From Macrococcus capreoli (GTDB taxonomy: Bacteria > Bacillota > Bacilli > Staphylococcales > Staphylococcaceae), in contig NZ_JAOTIS010000012.1 in NCBI RefSeq assembly GCF_025628935.1, forward strand, positions 1 through 64,000: DNA of 64,000 bases. Reading direction: 5' to 3'. This document shows, piece by piece, positions 25,392 through 34,934 of the stretch; positions within the stretch are counted from its first letter, which is position 1, and every line of letters begins with the position of its first letter. The position numbers were made by a program, and so were the translations under genes. The notes beneath the pieces were generated by a model. That model was given only the letters and a program-made list of their open reading frames with translations. It did not search any database and was not told where the DNA came from.

Positions 25392-26418
25392 ATACTACTG
25401 CATTTTCTAAAATAATAAATGTCTTATTTTCAGTATCAATTTCTGCGACCACACCATAGGGTATGATGCATTTCGGTTCATTATGGCCAAAGCTTGCATT
25501 ATATAGCACAGGCAAGTCGTCTCGATTTATTTCTTTTAGTACTTTCTGAAATACCGCTTTAATTTCTTCATAATACACCCCGTCTTGCGGTCTACCTATA
25601 ATCAAGCCACTGATACGGTCCAATATGCCCATCACCGATAACTTGCGTATATATTGCTCAAGTACTGCGGGTTCTGTATGTTGCTCTGATGTTTCAAGAA
25701 ATAATATGGCATCATTAAATGCTGATATTTCAGGAAAGTACTTTGTCCCCGTCAGTAATATGAGTGATTCCACACATCCACCAATCAGTTGTCCTTGACA
25801 CTTCCCATGACCATTAATCACTTCATAGCCTTCATTAAGTAATTTCTCGCGTTCAAAGTCTTTTGCAATTTCATCCCATAGTAAGCCAAATTTTCTTATA
25901 TAATCTGATGGTCTAACTTCACCAATGATATCACTTGAGAAAAGGGTATTTATTATATGATTCACTGTATAATCATCCATTGCTATGTTCTCTGCAAAAT
26001 CAGTGAGTAATGCTGGTCCATAAAACGTTGTTATACCATGTTGATAGAAATACAAATGCTGTACTGTCGTATCTGAATAGCCCATAAAGATTTTGGGATT
26101 GTTTTTAAATGCAGTCATATCGATATATGGCATTATTCTTACAGATTCCGTTCCACCTATCGTACAGATTATAGCAGTAACTTCAGGATCTAATACTGCT
26201 TGATTAAAGTCTTCTGCTCTTTTTTCCGGATGATGGTATAGATAGTCATTTCCTTTCAATGCATTTGGCATCACTTTAAATTTTAATCCAAATACTGTTT
26301 CAAGTCGTTCTAATCCTTGTTTTGTTCTCCACACAAAATCATCTTCTCCAGCCATACCACTGGATAAAGATACTATAGCAACAGTATCACCTTTATTTAT
26401 TTTTTTTGGTTTTGTCAT
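25390..26418 (-). CDS. S66-family LD-carboxypeptidase / MccF-like serine peptidase
   Basis: The 342-residue protein has the S66 catalytic triad context: nucleophile Ser in MGYSDTT (about 115-120), Glu in FLETSE and His in NASFGHNEP. Family members cleave L,D-amide bonds in muropeptides during recycling, or the aspartyl linkage of microcin C-like nucleotides (MccF). The start is taken as ATG 26416-26418 with AAAGGTGG upstream; a GTG nine bases earlier overlaps that site. No signal peptide, so it is cytoplasmic. Confidence 0.88.
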   Translation of the reverse strand: MTKPKKINKGDTVAIVSLSSGMAGEDDFVWRTKQGLERLETVFGLKFKVMPNALKGNDYLYHHPEKRAEDFNQAVLDPEVTAIICTIGGTESVRIMPYIDMTAFKNNPKIFMGYSDTTVQHLYFYQHGITTFYGPALLTDFAENIAMDDYTVNHIINTLFSSDIIGEVRPSDYIRKFGLLWDEIAKDFEREKLLNEGYEVINGHGKCQGQLIGGCVESLILLTGTKYFPEISAFNDAILFLETSEQHTEPAVLEQYIRKLSVMGILDRISGLIIGRPQDGVYYEEIKAVFQKVLKEINRDDLPVLYNASFGHNEPKCIIPYGVVAEIDTENKTFIILENAVV

Positions 26419-26518
26419 ACGTGCCACCTTTAATTTTATTTGTTACTTTTATTTTATATTATATTAAGGGTATTTTAAAGGTGTGGACAATATTAATTAC
26501 TTGAATAAGTATTTCATT

Positions 26519-27253
26519 TTAAGAATGAATCGTTGCATAGTATTTCATCGCTTCACTTATAAATTGTGCAAGATTGTCTCCATATTGATTTATATTTTGA
26601 GTAAATCTTTCATCGAAAATATACATATCTCCTAATCCATAAAATGCATCATATGTGTAATTCCCAAAATTCTTATTTAAGAAATGAAAAAAATTATCCG
26701 TGTGTTCTAATACTTTCTCATCTTCAACTGGGTAGTTTTTCAACTGATTAAACGCTATAAATATATTCATCCATTCTTGTCCAAGTTGCTCTATTTCATG
26801 TTGATTTAAGCGATCTAACTTTTGTTGTGATGTATCTACTGCCTCATCACCAAATTTTTCTCGTGCTTCTTGTTCGTATTGATTATCTTTAAAATTGATA
26901 CCATTTAATTTCTCTTTAGCTGTCATCAATATCCCTCTTTCCTTTGATTCAATTGTTTTATCAATCAATTCAATAAGGTGTCCAGTATGTTTTTGTTTAT
27001 CTAATAATTTTTTTCGTTGCGCCCTTAAATGACCGATGTGACTATGATGTTCATTCATTATTTTCTGAATTTCCTTTAGTGGCATTTCAAGTGTCCTATA
27101 GAATAAAATAATCTGAAGTTTGTCGATATCATCTTGTGAATATATTCTATACCCTTGTTCATTCTTATTAGGTATAAGCAGACCGATTTTATCATAATGA
27201 TGTAACGTCCGCACACTTACACCTGATAATCGAGCAACCTGGCTTATTTTCAT
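26519..27253 (-). CDS. MerR-family regulator with TipAS ligand-binding domain
   Basis: The 244-residue protein has a MerR DNA-binding head (1-70, MKISQVARLSGVSVRTLHHYDKIG) and a long coiled coil (about 75-115). Its C-terminal TipAS antibiotic-recognition domain has EQEAREKFG...LGQEWMNIF. TipAL-type proteins bind drugs covalently or non-covalently and activate resistance genes. The start at 27253 follows GAAAGGGG; eight earlier in-frame codons are ignored. Its own promoter has the 19-base spacer typical of MerR targets. Divergent from the lipase gene. Confidence 0.9.
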   Translation of the reverse strand: MKISQVARLSGVSVRTLHHYDKIGLLIPNKNEQGYRIYSQDDIDKLQIILFYRTLEMPLKEIQKIMNEHHSHIGHLRAQRKKLLDKQKHTGHLIELIDKTIESKERGILMTAKEKLNGINFKDNQYEQEAREKFGDEAVDTSQQKLDRLNQHEIEQLGQEWMNIFIAFNQLKNYPVEDEKVLEHTDNFFHFLNKNFGNYTYDAFYGLGDMYIFDERFTQNINQYGDNLAQFISEAMKYYATIHS

Positions 27254-27275
27254 TGCGTCATCCCCTTTCAAGTTC

Positions 27276-27306
27276 AATATAAACGATAACCTTACGTCAT
27301 AGTCAA
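27276..27306 (-). promoter_or_regulatory. MerR-type promoter with 19-base spacer
   Basis: On the minus strand TTGACT (27306-27301) and TATATT (27281-27276) are 19 bases apart, as in MerR-activated promoters. The spacer carries an imperfect dyad, ATGAC-GTAAG-GTTAT. This points to autoactivation of the TipAS regulator. Confidence 0.65.
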
Positions 27307-27394
27307 CTGTTTAATCAATCGGAAATCTTTTTTTGATGGTATAATAGGCTTTAATTATAATAAGTGAACTATATTTAAATAAGGAGTTATCATT

Positions 27395-28606
27395 ATGCGT
27401 AAACGACTCACAACACGATTAATGAACCGAGCACCATTATTAGTCGAAGATGCGCCCATTCCACCACATAAGCGAAATAAAGCGCCTATTATACTTGTAC
27501 ATGGATTCGCTGGTTTTGCTAGAGATAATACGCCACACGGATTAATGCCTTATTGGGGCGGGCTTAAAGTGAATATTACTGAAACTTTAAAAATTGAAGG
27601 CTATGACATTTATGAGGCGAGTATAGGTTCAATGAGTTCCAATTATGATCGTGCAGTTGAACTGTATTATTTTATTAAAGGCGGTCGTGTAGATTATGGT
27701 GCTTATCATAGTAAAAAATTTGGTCATCATCGATTTGGTAAGACCTATGACGGCATATTTCCAGATTGGCAACCTGGACAAAAAGTTCATCTCATCGGTC
27801 ATAGTATGGGTGGCCAGACAATTCGGCTTTTAGAACATATGTTACGCTTTGGACAACCAGAAGAAATTGAGTATGCCAAATCACACCAAGTAAAGATTTC
27901 TCCCCTATTTCAAGGTGGGAAAGATGATATGATCAATACAATAACGACAATCGGTACACCTCATAACGGAACATTTGTTGCTGATCGCATCGGTAAATCG
28001 AATCTAATAAAATCATTTTTTTATCGACTGATTGAAAATGAAGGACGCTCGACATTTAAAGTCGATTGGGGGTTTGGTCAATGGGATTTAAGACAGCAAA
28101 AAAGTGAAAGTTATTTAGCTTATATAAAACGTGTGAGATCAAATCAACTTTGGAATACAACTGATAATGGCTTTTACGACTTAACGATACAAGGGGCAAA
28201 AGCTTTAAATCAACAATTGTCTATCAACCCAAATATACGATATAAAAGTTATTCAACAGTTGCAACACATAAAAGTTTGTTTACAAATTTACAAATAGTA
28301 AACGTTGGGATGTTTGCGCCGTTTTACTTAACAGGCATTATCGGTACTTTCTCAGGGACTAAAGAATGGTGGGAAAATGATGGTTTAGTACCTGCAATAT
28401 CCGCTGAAGCACCGTTCACTGAACCTAAATTATATCATGAGCAATACAAAATTGAACGCGGTGTCTGGCATGTTGTTCCTAGAATGTATGGTTGGGATCA
28501 TATGGACCAAATCGGTGGGAATATGACGAATTTATTGCATACCCCATATGAACTGATTGATTTTTATCGAACATTAGTAAAGGAACTTGTCTTATTCGAA
28601 CAATAA
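27395..28606 (+). CDS. Lipase of the staphylococcal (family I.6) type without signal or pro-peptide
   Basis: The 403-residue alpha/beta hydrolase has PIILVHGFAGF (oxyanion region, 31-41), the nucleophile S137 in GHSMGG, TIGTPHNGT, the acid in WWENDGLVP and His in WDHMDQIG. The fold-specific insertions match mature Geh/Sal lipases, which hydrolyse triacylglycerols. Unlike those, it starts MRKRLTTRLMNRAPLL with no signal peptide, YSIRK motif or propeptide, so it is either cytoplasmic or leaves by another route. GGAG precedes the ATG. Divergent from the TipAS regulator. Confidence 0.88.
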   Translation: MRKRLTTRLMNRAPLLVEDAPIPPHKRNKAPIILVHGFAGFARDNTPHGLMPYWGGLKVNITETLKIEGYDIYEASIGSMSSNYDRAVELYYFIKGGRVDYGAYHSKKFGHHRFGKTYDGIFPDWQPGQKVHLIGHSMGGQTIRLLEHMLRFGQPEEIEYAKSHQVKISPLFQGGKDDMINTITTIGTPHNGTFVADRIGKSNLIKSFFYRLIENEGRSTFKVDWGFGQWDLRQQKSESYLAYIKRVRSNQLWNTTDNGFYDLTIQGAKALNQQLSINPNIRYKSYSTVATHKSLFTNLQIVNVGMFAPFYLTGIIGTFSGTKEWWENDGLVPAISAEAPFTEPKLYHEQYKIERGVWHVVPRMYGWDHMDQIGGNMTNLLHTPYELIDFYRTLVKELVLFEQ

Positions 28607-28634
28607 AAACCTAGGCAGAACCTAGGTTTATTTT
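28605..28634. terminator. Bidirectional terminator between the lipase gene and tenA
   Basis: A perfect 9-base stem AAACCTAGG / CCTAGGTTT is flanked by A and T runs and serves both convergent genes. Confidence 0.85.
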
Positions 28635-29305
28635 TGGGGAATTGGCCATTCTTCAAGATACTCACACATATCCCAAAACATATATTCAAAGTAACTTGTC
28701 TTAACAATAATTTCTTCTAGTTCAGCAAGTTCAGTTTCAGGTTTACCTTCTGTTAACTGATTCATTAAACGCTTAGCATCTTCAGTCAGTGCAGTGAATT
28801 CCTCACCAGAATACGTTGTAACCCATTCATGATAAGGATTATTGACTGATAATGCGTTGGGTACTTTTGATAAATGTTGACCGATAAAGTTATAACTCCA
28901 TGCACATGCAAGTAAACACGCAACAACATGTTCCGGACCACCGCGCTGTGCATGATTGAGCATATAACTTGTGTATGCTGTATTGACTGCTGATGCATCC
29001 GTCGCTTCTAATTGTTCTTTCGTTATTTCAAATTGTTTCGCGAAACGACGATGTAAGTCCATCTCCATAAATAATGTGCCATGTAACAAATTCGCAAAGA
29101 GACCCATTGTCTCTAAATCACGAGATTTCGCACTACCAATTGCCATTAACTTTGCATATTCTATTAAGTATACATAATCCTGCTTGAGCCATTGCTGAAA
29201 CTTTTCCTGATGTAAAGTACCATCCCCTAATCCGATGACAAACGGATGTTCTAAATAAGAATGCCAGATAGGCTCAACACGATTCCAAATTCGATCTGTA
29301 AACAT
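28628..29305 (-). CDS. tenA: Thiaminase II / aminopyrimidine aminohydrolase
   Basis: TenA hydrolyses base-degraded thiamin pyrimidines to HMP for salvage. The 225-residue all-helical protein has the family hallmarks: QWLKQDYVYLIEY (about 38-50), the active-site Cys in ACLLACAWSYNFIG (about 130-143) and the late TSYFEYMFWDM with a catalytic Glu. It lies alone behind a TPP riboswitch, whereas in S. aureus tenA heads a thiD-thiM-thiE operon. AGGAGG precedes the ATG. Confidence 0.95.
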   Translation of the reverse strand: MFTDRIWNRVEPIWHSYLEHPFVIGLGDGTLHQEKFQQWLKQDYVYLIEYAKLMAIGSAKSRDLETMGLFANLLHGTLFMEMDLHRRFAKQFEITKEQLEATDASAVNTAYTSYMLNHAQRGGPEHVVACLLACAWSYNFIGQHLSKVPNALSVNNPYHEWVTTYSGEEFTALTEDAKRLMNQLTEGKPETELAELEEIIVKTSYFEYMFWDMCEYLEEWPIPQK

Positions 29306-29315
29306 ATTAACCTCC

Positions 29316-29349
29316 TAAAAAATACCTATACACATAGGGTATAGGTATT
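29316..29349 (-). terminator. Expression-platform terminator of the TPP riboswitch
   Basis: The minus-strand stem AATACCTATA / TATAGGTATT is followed by TTTTTTAGG, just before the tenA ribosome site. Formation when TPP is bound would stop transcription. Confidence 0.85.
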
Positions 29350-29351
29350 CA

Positions 29352-29434
29352 GCCCACTTCCCTACGATGGAATTAACCAACAGGTTCAAAGGGTCGGATA
29401 AATCCTCTCAGCATCAATGTGCACCCCTAGTGTA
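29352..29434 (-). promoter_or_regulatory. TPP (THI-box) riboswitch
   Basis: Minus-strand reading gives the THI-box core in order: CACTAGGGGTGC, GCTGAGAGG, ACCCTTTGAACCTG, GTTGGTTAATTCC-like arm and CGTAGGGAAGTG. The ends CACT/AGTG close helix P1. It precedes tenA with its own terminator, so thiamine pyrophosphate represses tenA by attenuation. Confidence 0.93.
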
Positions 29435-29526
29435 TAGATGATATTATTTTATTAAATAATAACAATAAATCAATGACTATAAAAATTTAATATCATTGAT
29501 TGTTCGTATACAGAATAGTGCCTTGA

Positions 29527-29829
29527 CTATTCTCCAACAACTGCTTTATAGCTTTTCACAAATGCTTTTGCTTCTTGGCGGTTCACTTGATCAAACAACC
29601 ACGATTCACCGTTTTTTTCCATTATCGCGATACGGAATGGGACAGTTGAGATGCCGCTTTTGATACTTTTTATTTCATCTAATAAAAAAGTATCCTTTAC
29701 TTCGGTTCCTGCTAATGGACCTTGTGCTTCAAAGGTAATGATATCATCATATAAATTTAATTTACCTGGTACTAAAGTTGATCGATATAAAGACATCGAT
29801 GCATTGACACTCATGATATGTTTAGTCAT
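29527..29829 (-). CDS. Small PH/GRAM-like domain protein
   Basis: The 100-residue soluble protein has alternating beta-strands (STLVPGKLNLYDDIITFEA, then KDTFLLDEIKSIKSG, then RIAIMEKNGESWLFD) and a C-terminal helix QEAKAFVKSY. That layout is a bacterial pleckstrin-homology/GRAM fold. Function is unknown. ATG at 29827-29829 is preferred over a GTG nine bases earlier because of the GGAAGGTG spacing. It stands alone between tenA and glgP. Downstream, weak hairpins (AGAATAGT / ACTATTCT at about 29505-29526) may end the transcript. Confidence 0.7.
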   Translation of the reverse strand: MTKHIMSVNASMSLYRSTLVPGKLNLYDDIITFEAQGPLAGTEVKDTFLLDEIKSIKSGISTVPFRIAIMEKNGESWLFDQVNRQEAKAFVKSYKAVVGE

Positions 29830-29953
29830 TTTATCCACACCTTCCCTTTATTTAAATTATATCAAATGCAATATTATAAATATATTAATACGTTATAGCA
29901 GGCAAGTGGATGTTATCCATAACGATTCCGCTAAATCTCTCGATAATGTATCC

Positions 29954-29985
29954 TAAAAAAGCCAACCCCGTTTCTAAGGTTGGCT
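29954..29985 (-). terminator. Terminator of the glycogen operon
   Basis: The minus-strand stem AGCCAACC / GGTTGGCT is followed by TTTTTTAGG, after glgP. Confidence 0.85.
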
Positions 29986-29994
29986 ACATCAATC

Positions 29995-32400
29995 TTATAC
30001 TAACTTCCAAATATCAGTTGCATATTGCTGGATTGTTCTATCACTTGAGAATTGTCCTGATTTCAGGATATTCATTAAACTCATTTGATTCCATTTCTTC
30101 TTATCCTGATATGTTGCCATCGCAGTTAAGTGAATATCAACATAAGAATTGAAGTCTTTTAATAAGAAGTATGGATCATTATTCGTTAATACGTGGTAGT
30201 ATAAATCATTAAATGCAAAGTCGCGACCAAATTGACCGTTCTTAAGTGCATCCATTGCTCCACGTACACGTGCATCTGTTTGATAGATCGCTTCTGCCTG
30301 ATAACCACCATTGTTCTGGTAGTTAATCACTTCTTCTGAACTTAATCCAAAGATAAAGATATTTTCCTTACCTACTAATTCAGCGATTTCAACGTTCGCA
30401 CCATCCATTGTTCCTAATGTCACGGCACCGTTCATCATCATCTTCATGTTACCTGTTCCTGAAGCTTCCATTGATGCTGTTGAAATTTGTTCAGAGATTT
30501 CTGCTGCTGGCATAATGTCCTCAGCTAATGTTACGTTGTAGTTTTCTAAGAATACAACTTTAATTCTATTATCAACATCTGCATCGTTATTCACTACATT
30601 ACCTACTGCATGAATCAATTTAATGATTTCTTTTGCAATATGATAGCTTGGTGCAGCTTTCGCACCAAAGATAAATGTTCTTGGTTGTATTTTAATAGAT
30701 GGTTTGCGTTTAATTTCATTATATAGATAGATTATGTGTAAAACATTTAATAATTGACGTTTGTATTCATGGAGACGTTTAACTTGTACGTCAAATACTG
30801 AGTGTTCATCGACTTCAATACCTGTTTTTTGATAAATAACTTCTTTTAATACGCGTTTATTCTCTATCTTTACATCAGCTAAATGATTCAGGAATACTTC
30901 ATCATTATAATAGCGCATTAATTGTGTCAATTCCTGCGGTGATTTATGCCATGCATCCCCAATTGCATCATTGATTAAATGTGTTAACCCAGGGTTTGCT
31001 GTCATTAACCAGCGACGGTGTGTAATCCCATTCGTCTTATTATTAAATTTCTCAGGTTGAATGCGATAGAAATCATTGAAAGTATGGTCTTTAATAATTT
31101 CTGAATGCAGCGCTGCTACTCCATTCACAGAGAACGAGCCAACAATTGCCAATTTACTCATATGCACTAAATCATTACTAATCACTGCAAGATCAGCAAT
31201 TTTGTCATGCATTTCTGGATGTTTTTCATATACTTCACGACAGAAGCGTTCGTTAATTTCATTAATAATCATAAAGATTCTTGGATTAACTTTTTGAACC
31301 TGGCTGACTGGCCATTTCTCTAATGCTTCCTGCATAATCGTATGGTTAGTATATGCAAATGTTTTCGTAACAATTGCCCACGCTTCGTCCCAACCTAATC
31401 CTTCCTCATCCATTAAGATGCGCATTAATTCAGGAATCCCAAATGTCGGATGCGTATCATTAATTTGAATACAATGATATTCATGGAACTTCGTTACTGG
31501 TAAATTATATTTCTCTTTAAATTGTTTAATTAACGTTTGAATCGTTGATGATACTAAGAAATACTGCTGCTTTAAACGTAAGAAACGACCTTCTTCTGTA
31601 GAATCATCTGGATATAAGAAGCCTGAAATACGTTCAACATTTTGCATATGTTCAAGTCGGTTCTTATAATCACCATGGTCAATCACTTCAGACGGTAATT
31701 CAGCACTCCATAAACGTAATTGGTTCACAACATCGTTATCATAACCTACTACACCTACATCATAAGGTACAGCTAATACTGTTTCCTGGTTATGGTACGT
31801 AAACTTAAAGTTACCGGCTTCATCCACTTCAGTCGTAACTTCTCCACCGAAATGTACATGCATTGCTTCATCAATCTTACGCGTTTCCCATGGATATACT
31901 TCTTGCAGCCAGTTATCCGGCAATTCAATTTGATTACCATTAACAATACGTTGTTCAAATAATCCGTAGCGATAACGGATACCGAAACCATTGCCTAAAT
32001 AGCCCAAACTTGCAATTGAATCTAAGAAACATGCTGCTAAACGGCCTAAACCACCGTTACCTAAACCTGCATCATTCTCTTCACTATAAACTTTTTTAGG
32101 GTCTCTTCCTAATTCAATTAATACTTCATTACAAACATCTAATAAACCTGCATTGAGTAAGTTACTTTCAATTAAACGACCAATAAGAAATTCCATTGAT
32201 AAATAGTTGATTTGACGTTTCTTTTGCTGTATATTTGCTTTTTTCGTTTCAACACTCGCTTGGTTGATTTCATCTTTTAATATTGAACAAATCGCATAAA
32301 ACAAATCTGTATCTGTTGTGTCCTCTAATGTTGCTGTTCGCTTGTTCGTTAATTTCATCTCCAGGCGTTCACGGAATTCTGTTTTTGAATATGTTTTCAT
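29995..32400 (-). CDS. glgP: Glycogen phosphorylase
   Basis: This PLP enzyme releases glucose-1-phosphate from glycogen non-reducing ends. The 801-residue protein has LSMEFLIGRL (about 52-61), GNGGLGRLAACFLDS (about 110-124), NKTNGITHRRWL near residue 455 and the PLP-lysine motif EASGTGNMKMMMNGA near residue 645. Length is typical of the family. It is the last gene of glgB-C-D-A-P, with an AAGGAG site and a terminator behind. No regulatory phosphorylation segment is seen, as expected for bacteria. Confidence 0.97.
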   Translation of the reverse strand: MKTYSKTEFRERLEMKLTNKRTATLEDTTDTDLFYAICSILKDEINQASVETKKANIQQKKRQINYLSMEFLIGRLIESNLLNAGLLDVCNEVLIELGRDPKKVYSEENDAGLGNGGLGRLAACFLDSIASLGYLGNGFGIRYRYGLFEQRIVNGNQIELPDNWLQEVYPWETRKIDEAMHVHFGGEVTTEVDEAGNFKFTYHNQETVLAVPYDVGVVGYDNDVVNQLRLWSAELPSEVIDHGDYKNRLEHMQNVERISGFLYPDDSTEEGRFLRLKQQYFLVSSTIQTLIKQFKEKYNLPVTKFHEYHCIQINDTHPTFGIPELMRILMDEEGLGWDEAWAIVTKTFAYTNHTIMQEALEKWPVSQVQKVNPRIFMIINEINERFCREVYEKHPEMHDKIADLAVISNDLVHMSKLAIVGSFSVNGVAALHSEIIKDHTFNDFYRIQPEKFNNKTNGITHRRWLMTANPGLTHLINDAIGDAWHKSPQELTQLMRYYNDEVFLNHLADVKIENKRVLKEVIYQKTGIEVDEHSVFDVQVKRLHEYKRQLLNVLHIIYLYNEIKRKPSIKIQPRTFIFGAKAAPSYHIAKEIIKLIHAVGNVVNNDADVDNRIKVVFLENYNVTLAEDIMPAAEISEQISTASMEASGTGNMKMMMNGAVTLGTMDGANVEIAELVGKENIFIFGLSSEEVINYQNNGGYQAEAIYQTDARVRGAMDALKNGQFGRDFAFNDLYYHVLTNNDPYFLLKDFNSYVDIHLTAMATYQDKKKWNQMSLMNILKSGQFSSDRTIQQYATDIWKLV

Positions 32401-32410
32401 TGAAGTCTCC

Positions 32411-33811
32411 TTAATAGATCTCTAGATATTTTTGTGCTGAAGCAGTCCAGCTATGGTTAACTTTAGCAATATTTTTTATTAAAGCTTTATATTGTTCTTT
32501 ATTATGGAACACTGATAATGATGCATTTAATCGATCCAGTAATTCATGGGCATTATAATTTGCAAATGTTAATCCAGTACCTTCATAGGTTTCGAAATTA
32601 AATGGTTTAACCGTATCGCGTAATCCACCCGTTTCACGTACAATCGGAATTGATTTATATTGCAGTGCAATCAACTGGCTTAATCCACATGGCTCAAACA
32701 ATGACGGCATTATAAAGAAGTCGCTCGCTGCGTATATTTCACGAGAGAAAGCTTCATTAAAGCCTAAATGTAAGCTCACTTTATCTGGATATTTATCGCT
32801 TAAATAATGGAAGTATTGTTCATAGCGATGCTCTCCATTGCCAAGAATAACAACTTGAACATCTTGTTGAATAAATTCTTCAAAAATGCGCATCACTAAA
32901 TCTAAACCTTTTTGCTCTACCATACGAGTGATAATTGCATACATCGGAATCTCTTTATTCACTGGCAAACCTATTTTCTCTTGTAATATCGCTTTATTGT
33001 CATGTTTCTTCGGAATTGAACTTTTAAATTTCACTGGAATTGCTGGATCTTTCATTGAATGATAGTCATCGACATCAATTCCATTTACGATACCAATTAA
33101 ATCATGATGACGCATATTCAGTAAATCTTCTAATCCTTCACCATAATAAGGTGTCTTAATTTCTTCTGCATAACTTGGTGACACAGTAGTAATCTTATCC
33201 GCATGGAAGATTCCTGCCTTCATCAAATTCAGCATACCGCCCCATTCAAATCCAGCAAAGTGCGAACGGTCTAAATTAAAGACATCTTCAAAGGCATCAT
33301 ACATCAGCAATCCTTGATATTTAATGTTATGAATTGTAAATACGGTCTTAATCCCTTCAACCGGACGCTTAATATTACAAATCGCAACTGCTGCACCAGC
33401 TTGCCAGTCATGCCCATGTAATACATCTGGCTTAAAGTCAGAACGATAAATAAATTCTATTACAGCATTTGAGAAGAACACATAGCGCTCGCCATCATCT
33501 TCATAACCGTACATCCCGTCACGACCGAAATACTGCAAATTATCGATAAAGTAATATTTAATACCTTCAAGTGTTAACGATAATATACGTGTATATTGAA
33601 AGCGCCAGCCAACAGGTGTTTGAAAGACCATTTCTTCTTCGAGCATATCACGATATTCTTTTTTTAGACTTGCATACATCGGTAATACAACGCGTACTTC
33701 ACACGCTTTTGTTTGATTTAAATATTTCGGAAGACTGCCGATTACATCCGCAAGTCCTCCAGATTTAAAGAATGGTGTGCATTCTGAAGCCACAAACAAT
33801 ACTTTTTTCAT
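32411..33811 (-). CDS. glgA: Glycogen synthase (ADP-glucose dependent)
   Basis: GlgA transfers glucose from ADP-glucose to growing alpha-1,4 chains. The 466-residue GT5 enzyme has the ADP-glucose motif KSGGL at residues 16-20, HGHDWQAG near 128 and FEPCGLSQL in the C-terminal lobe. The start is ATG 33809-33811 (MKKVLFVASE); a TTG 42 bases upstream falls inside glgD. It follows glgD after 19 bases. Confidence 0.96.
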   Translation of the reverse strand: MKKVLFVASECTPFFKSGGLADVIGSLPKYLNQTKACEVRVVLPMYASLKKEYRDMLEEEMVFQTPVGWRFQYTRILSLTLEGIKYYFIDNLQYFGRDGMYGYEDDGERYVFFSNAVIEFIYRSDFKPDVLHGHDWQAGAAVAICNIKRPVEGIKTVFTIHNIKYQGLLMYDAFEDVFNLDRSHFAGFEWGGMLNLMKAGIFHADKITTVSPSYAEEIKTPYYGEGLEDLLNMRHHDLIGIVNGIDVDDYHSMKDPAIPVKFKSSIPKKHDNKAILQEKIGLPVNKEIPMYAIITRMVEQKGLDLVMRIFEEFIQQDVQVVILGNGEHRYEQYFHYLSDKYPDKVSLHLGFNEAFSREIYAASDFFIMPSLFEPCGLSQLIALQYKSIPIVRETGGLRDTVKPFNFETYEGTGLTFANYNAHELLDRLNASLSVFHNKEQYKALIKNIAKVNHSWTASAQKYLEIY

Positions 33812-33830
33812 TATTTTTTCCAACTTTCTG

Positions 33831-34934
33831 TTAAATTGTTTGTCGTTTGGCAACTACAAATGGTTTATCTTTAGAACCAATTAATTTCTGGTGTTCATTC
33901 ACAATAACATCTTTATCTAAAATAACATTTTCAATATATGCATCTTTATGGATACAGCAGTTCGTCATTATGATTGCATTCTTAATCACTGCACCTTCAG
34001 CAACTTCAACCCCACGGTATAGAATACTGTTCTCTACATGACCTGCAATGACACATCCATTAGCAACTGTAGAATTTTTAACGACACAGCCGTCTTTGTA
34101 TTTCGTCGGTGGTTGATTTGAAATTTTTGTTTTAATACGATTCTCTTTCATGAATATTTTCTTATATTTATCTGGATCTAATATATCTAAATTACATTTA
34201 TAGAATGCTTTCAAAGAATTAATATACATCGTTGTTTCTTCAATATCGAAAAACGTTACTTTGATTTCATGCATACGTTCCTGAATACCATGTAAAAAGA
34301 AATTCTCTTTATAGTTTTGAATACAGAAATCCATAATTTCAAATAGTTTATCTTTCTTAATAATATAAGTTCCCGTAAAGATATGATGATTTCCTTGATC
34401 ATGATTTAAAAATATAACGCGATCGCCCTCATTATTGACACGAAGTAACGGGCTATGCATTTCATCTAATTGTTCTTTATGCTCTGTAATTAATGTGACA
34501 TCAGCATCACTCTCGATATGGTGTTTAAATGCATCACAGAAATCAGTATTCGCAATAAACTGTGAACCTGAAATAATCACATCTGTTGCTTTTGAACGTA
34601 AGAAGAAATCACGGTTGTTATGGAAATGTCTTAAATCTCCACGTGAAATATCTGTCGGATCATGCCAGTCAGGAGGTAATACGAATAATCTTGATTGACG
34701 ATCATCTAGTCCAAAGTTATCGCCATTTTCTAAATGGTCCATTAATGAGCGGTATTTCTGGTTTACAAAGAGTGCAACTTCTTTCGCACCACTATTCACC
34801 ATATTTGATAGGCTGAAATCAACAAGACGATAACGGCCTGCAAATGGAACACTCGCACCATTTCTGAAATAAGTTAATTCTTCTAAAAAATCATGTTCAT
34901 TCTCTAAATTGATTAATCCCATTAATGATCTCAT
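33831..34934 (-). CDS. glgD: Glucose-1-phosphate adenylyltransferase, GlgD subunit
   Basis: The 367-residue protein is a nucleotidyltransferase fold followed by left-handed beta-helix repeats. It keeps PFAGRYRLVDFSLSNMVNSG, but the N-terminal GGxGTRL nucleotide loop of GlgC is replaced by a shorter degenerate segment ([16 protein letters not shown]). In bacilli GlgD is a non-catalytic partner that activates GlgC; the same is inferred here. Its ATG overlaps the glgC stop (TAATG). Confidence 0.93.
   Translation of the reverse strand: MRSLMGLINLENEHDFLEELTYFRNGASVPFAGRYRLVDFSLSNMVNSGAKEVALFVNQKYRSLMDHLENGDNFGLDDRQSRLFVLPPDWHDPTDISRGDLRHFHNNRDFFLRSKATDVIISGSQFIANTDFCDAFKHHIESDADVTLITEHKEQLDEMHSPLLRVNNEGDRVIFLNHDQGNHHIFTGTYIIKKDKLFEIMDFCIQNYKENFFLHGIQERMHEIKVTFFDIEETTMYINSLKAFYKCNLDILDPDKYKKIFMKENRIKTKISNQPPTKYKDGCVVKNSTVANGCVIAGHVENSILYRGVEVAEGAVIKNAIIMTNCCIHKDAYIENVILDKDVIVNEHQKLIGSKDKPFVVAKRQTI

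Noticed and set aside
29910-30152. 80-codon plus-strand frame at the end of glgP
   Set aside because: It overlaps the glgP terminator and the antisense of glgP, with no ribosome site.
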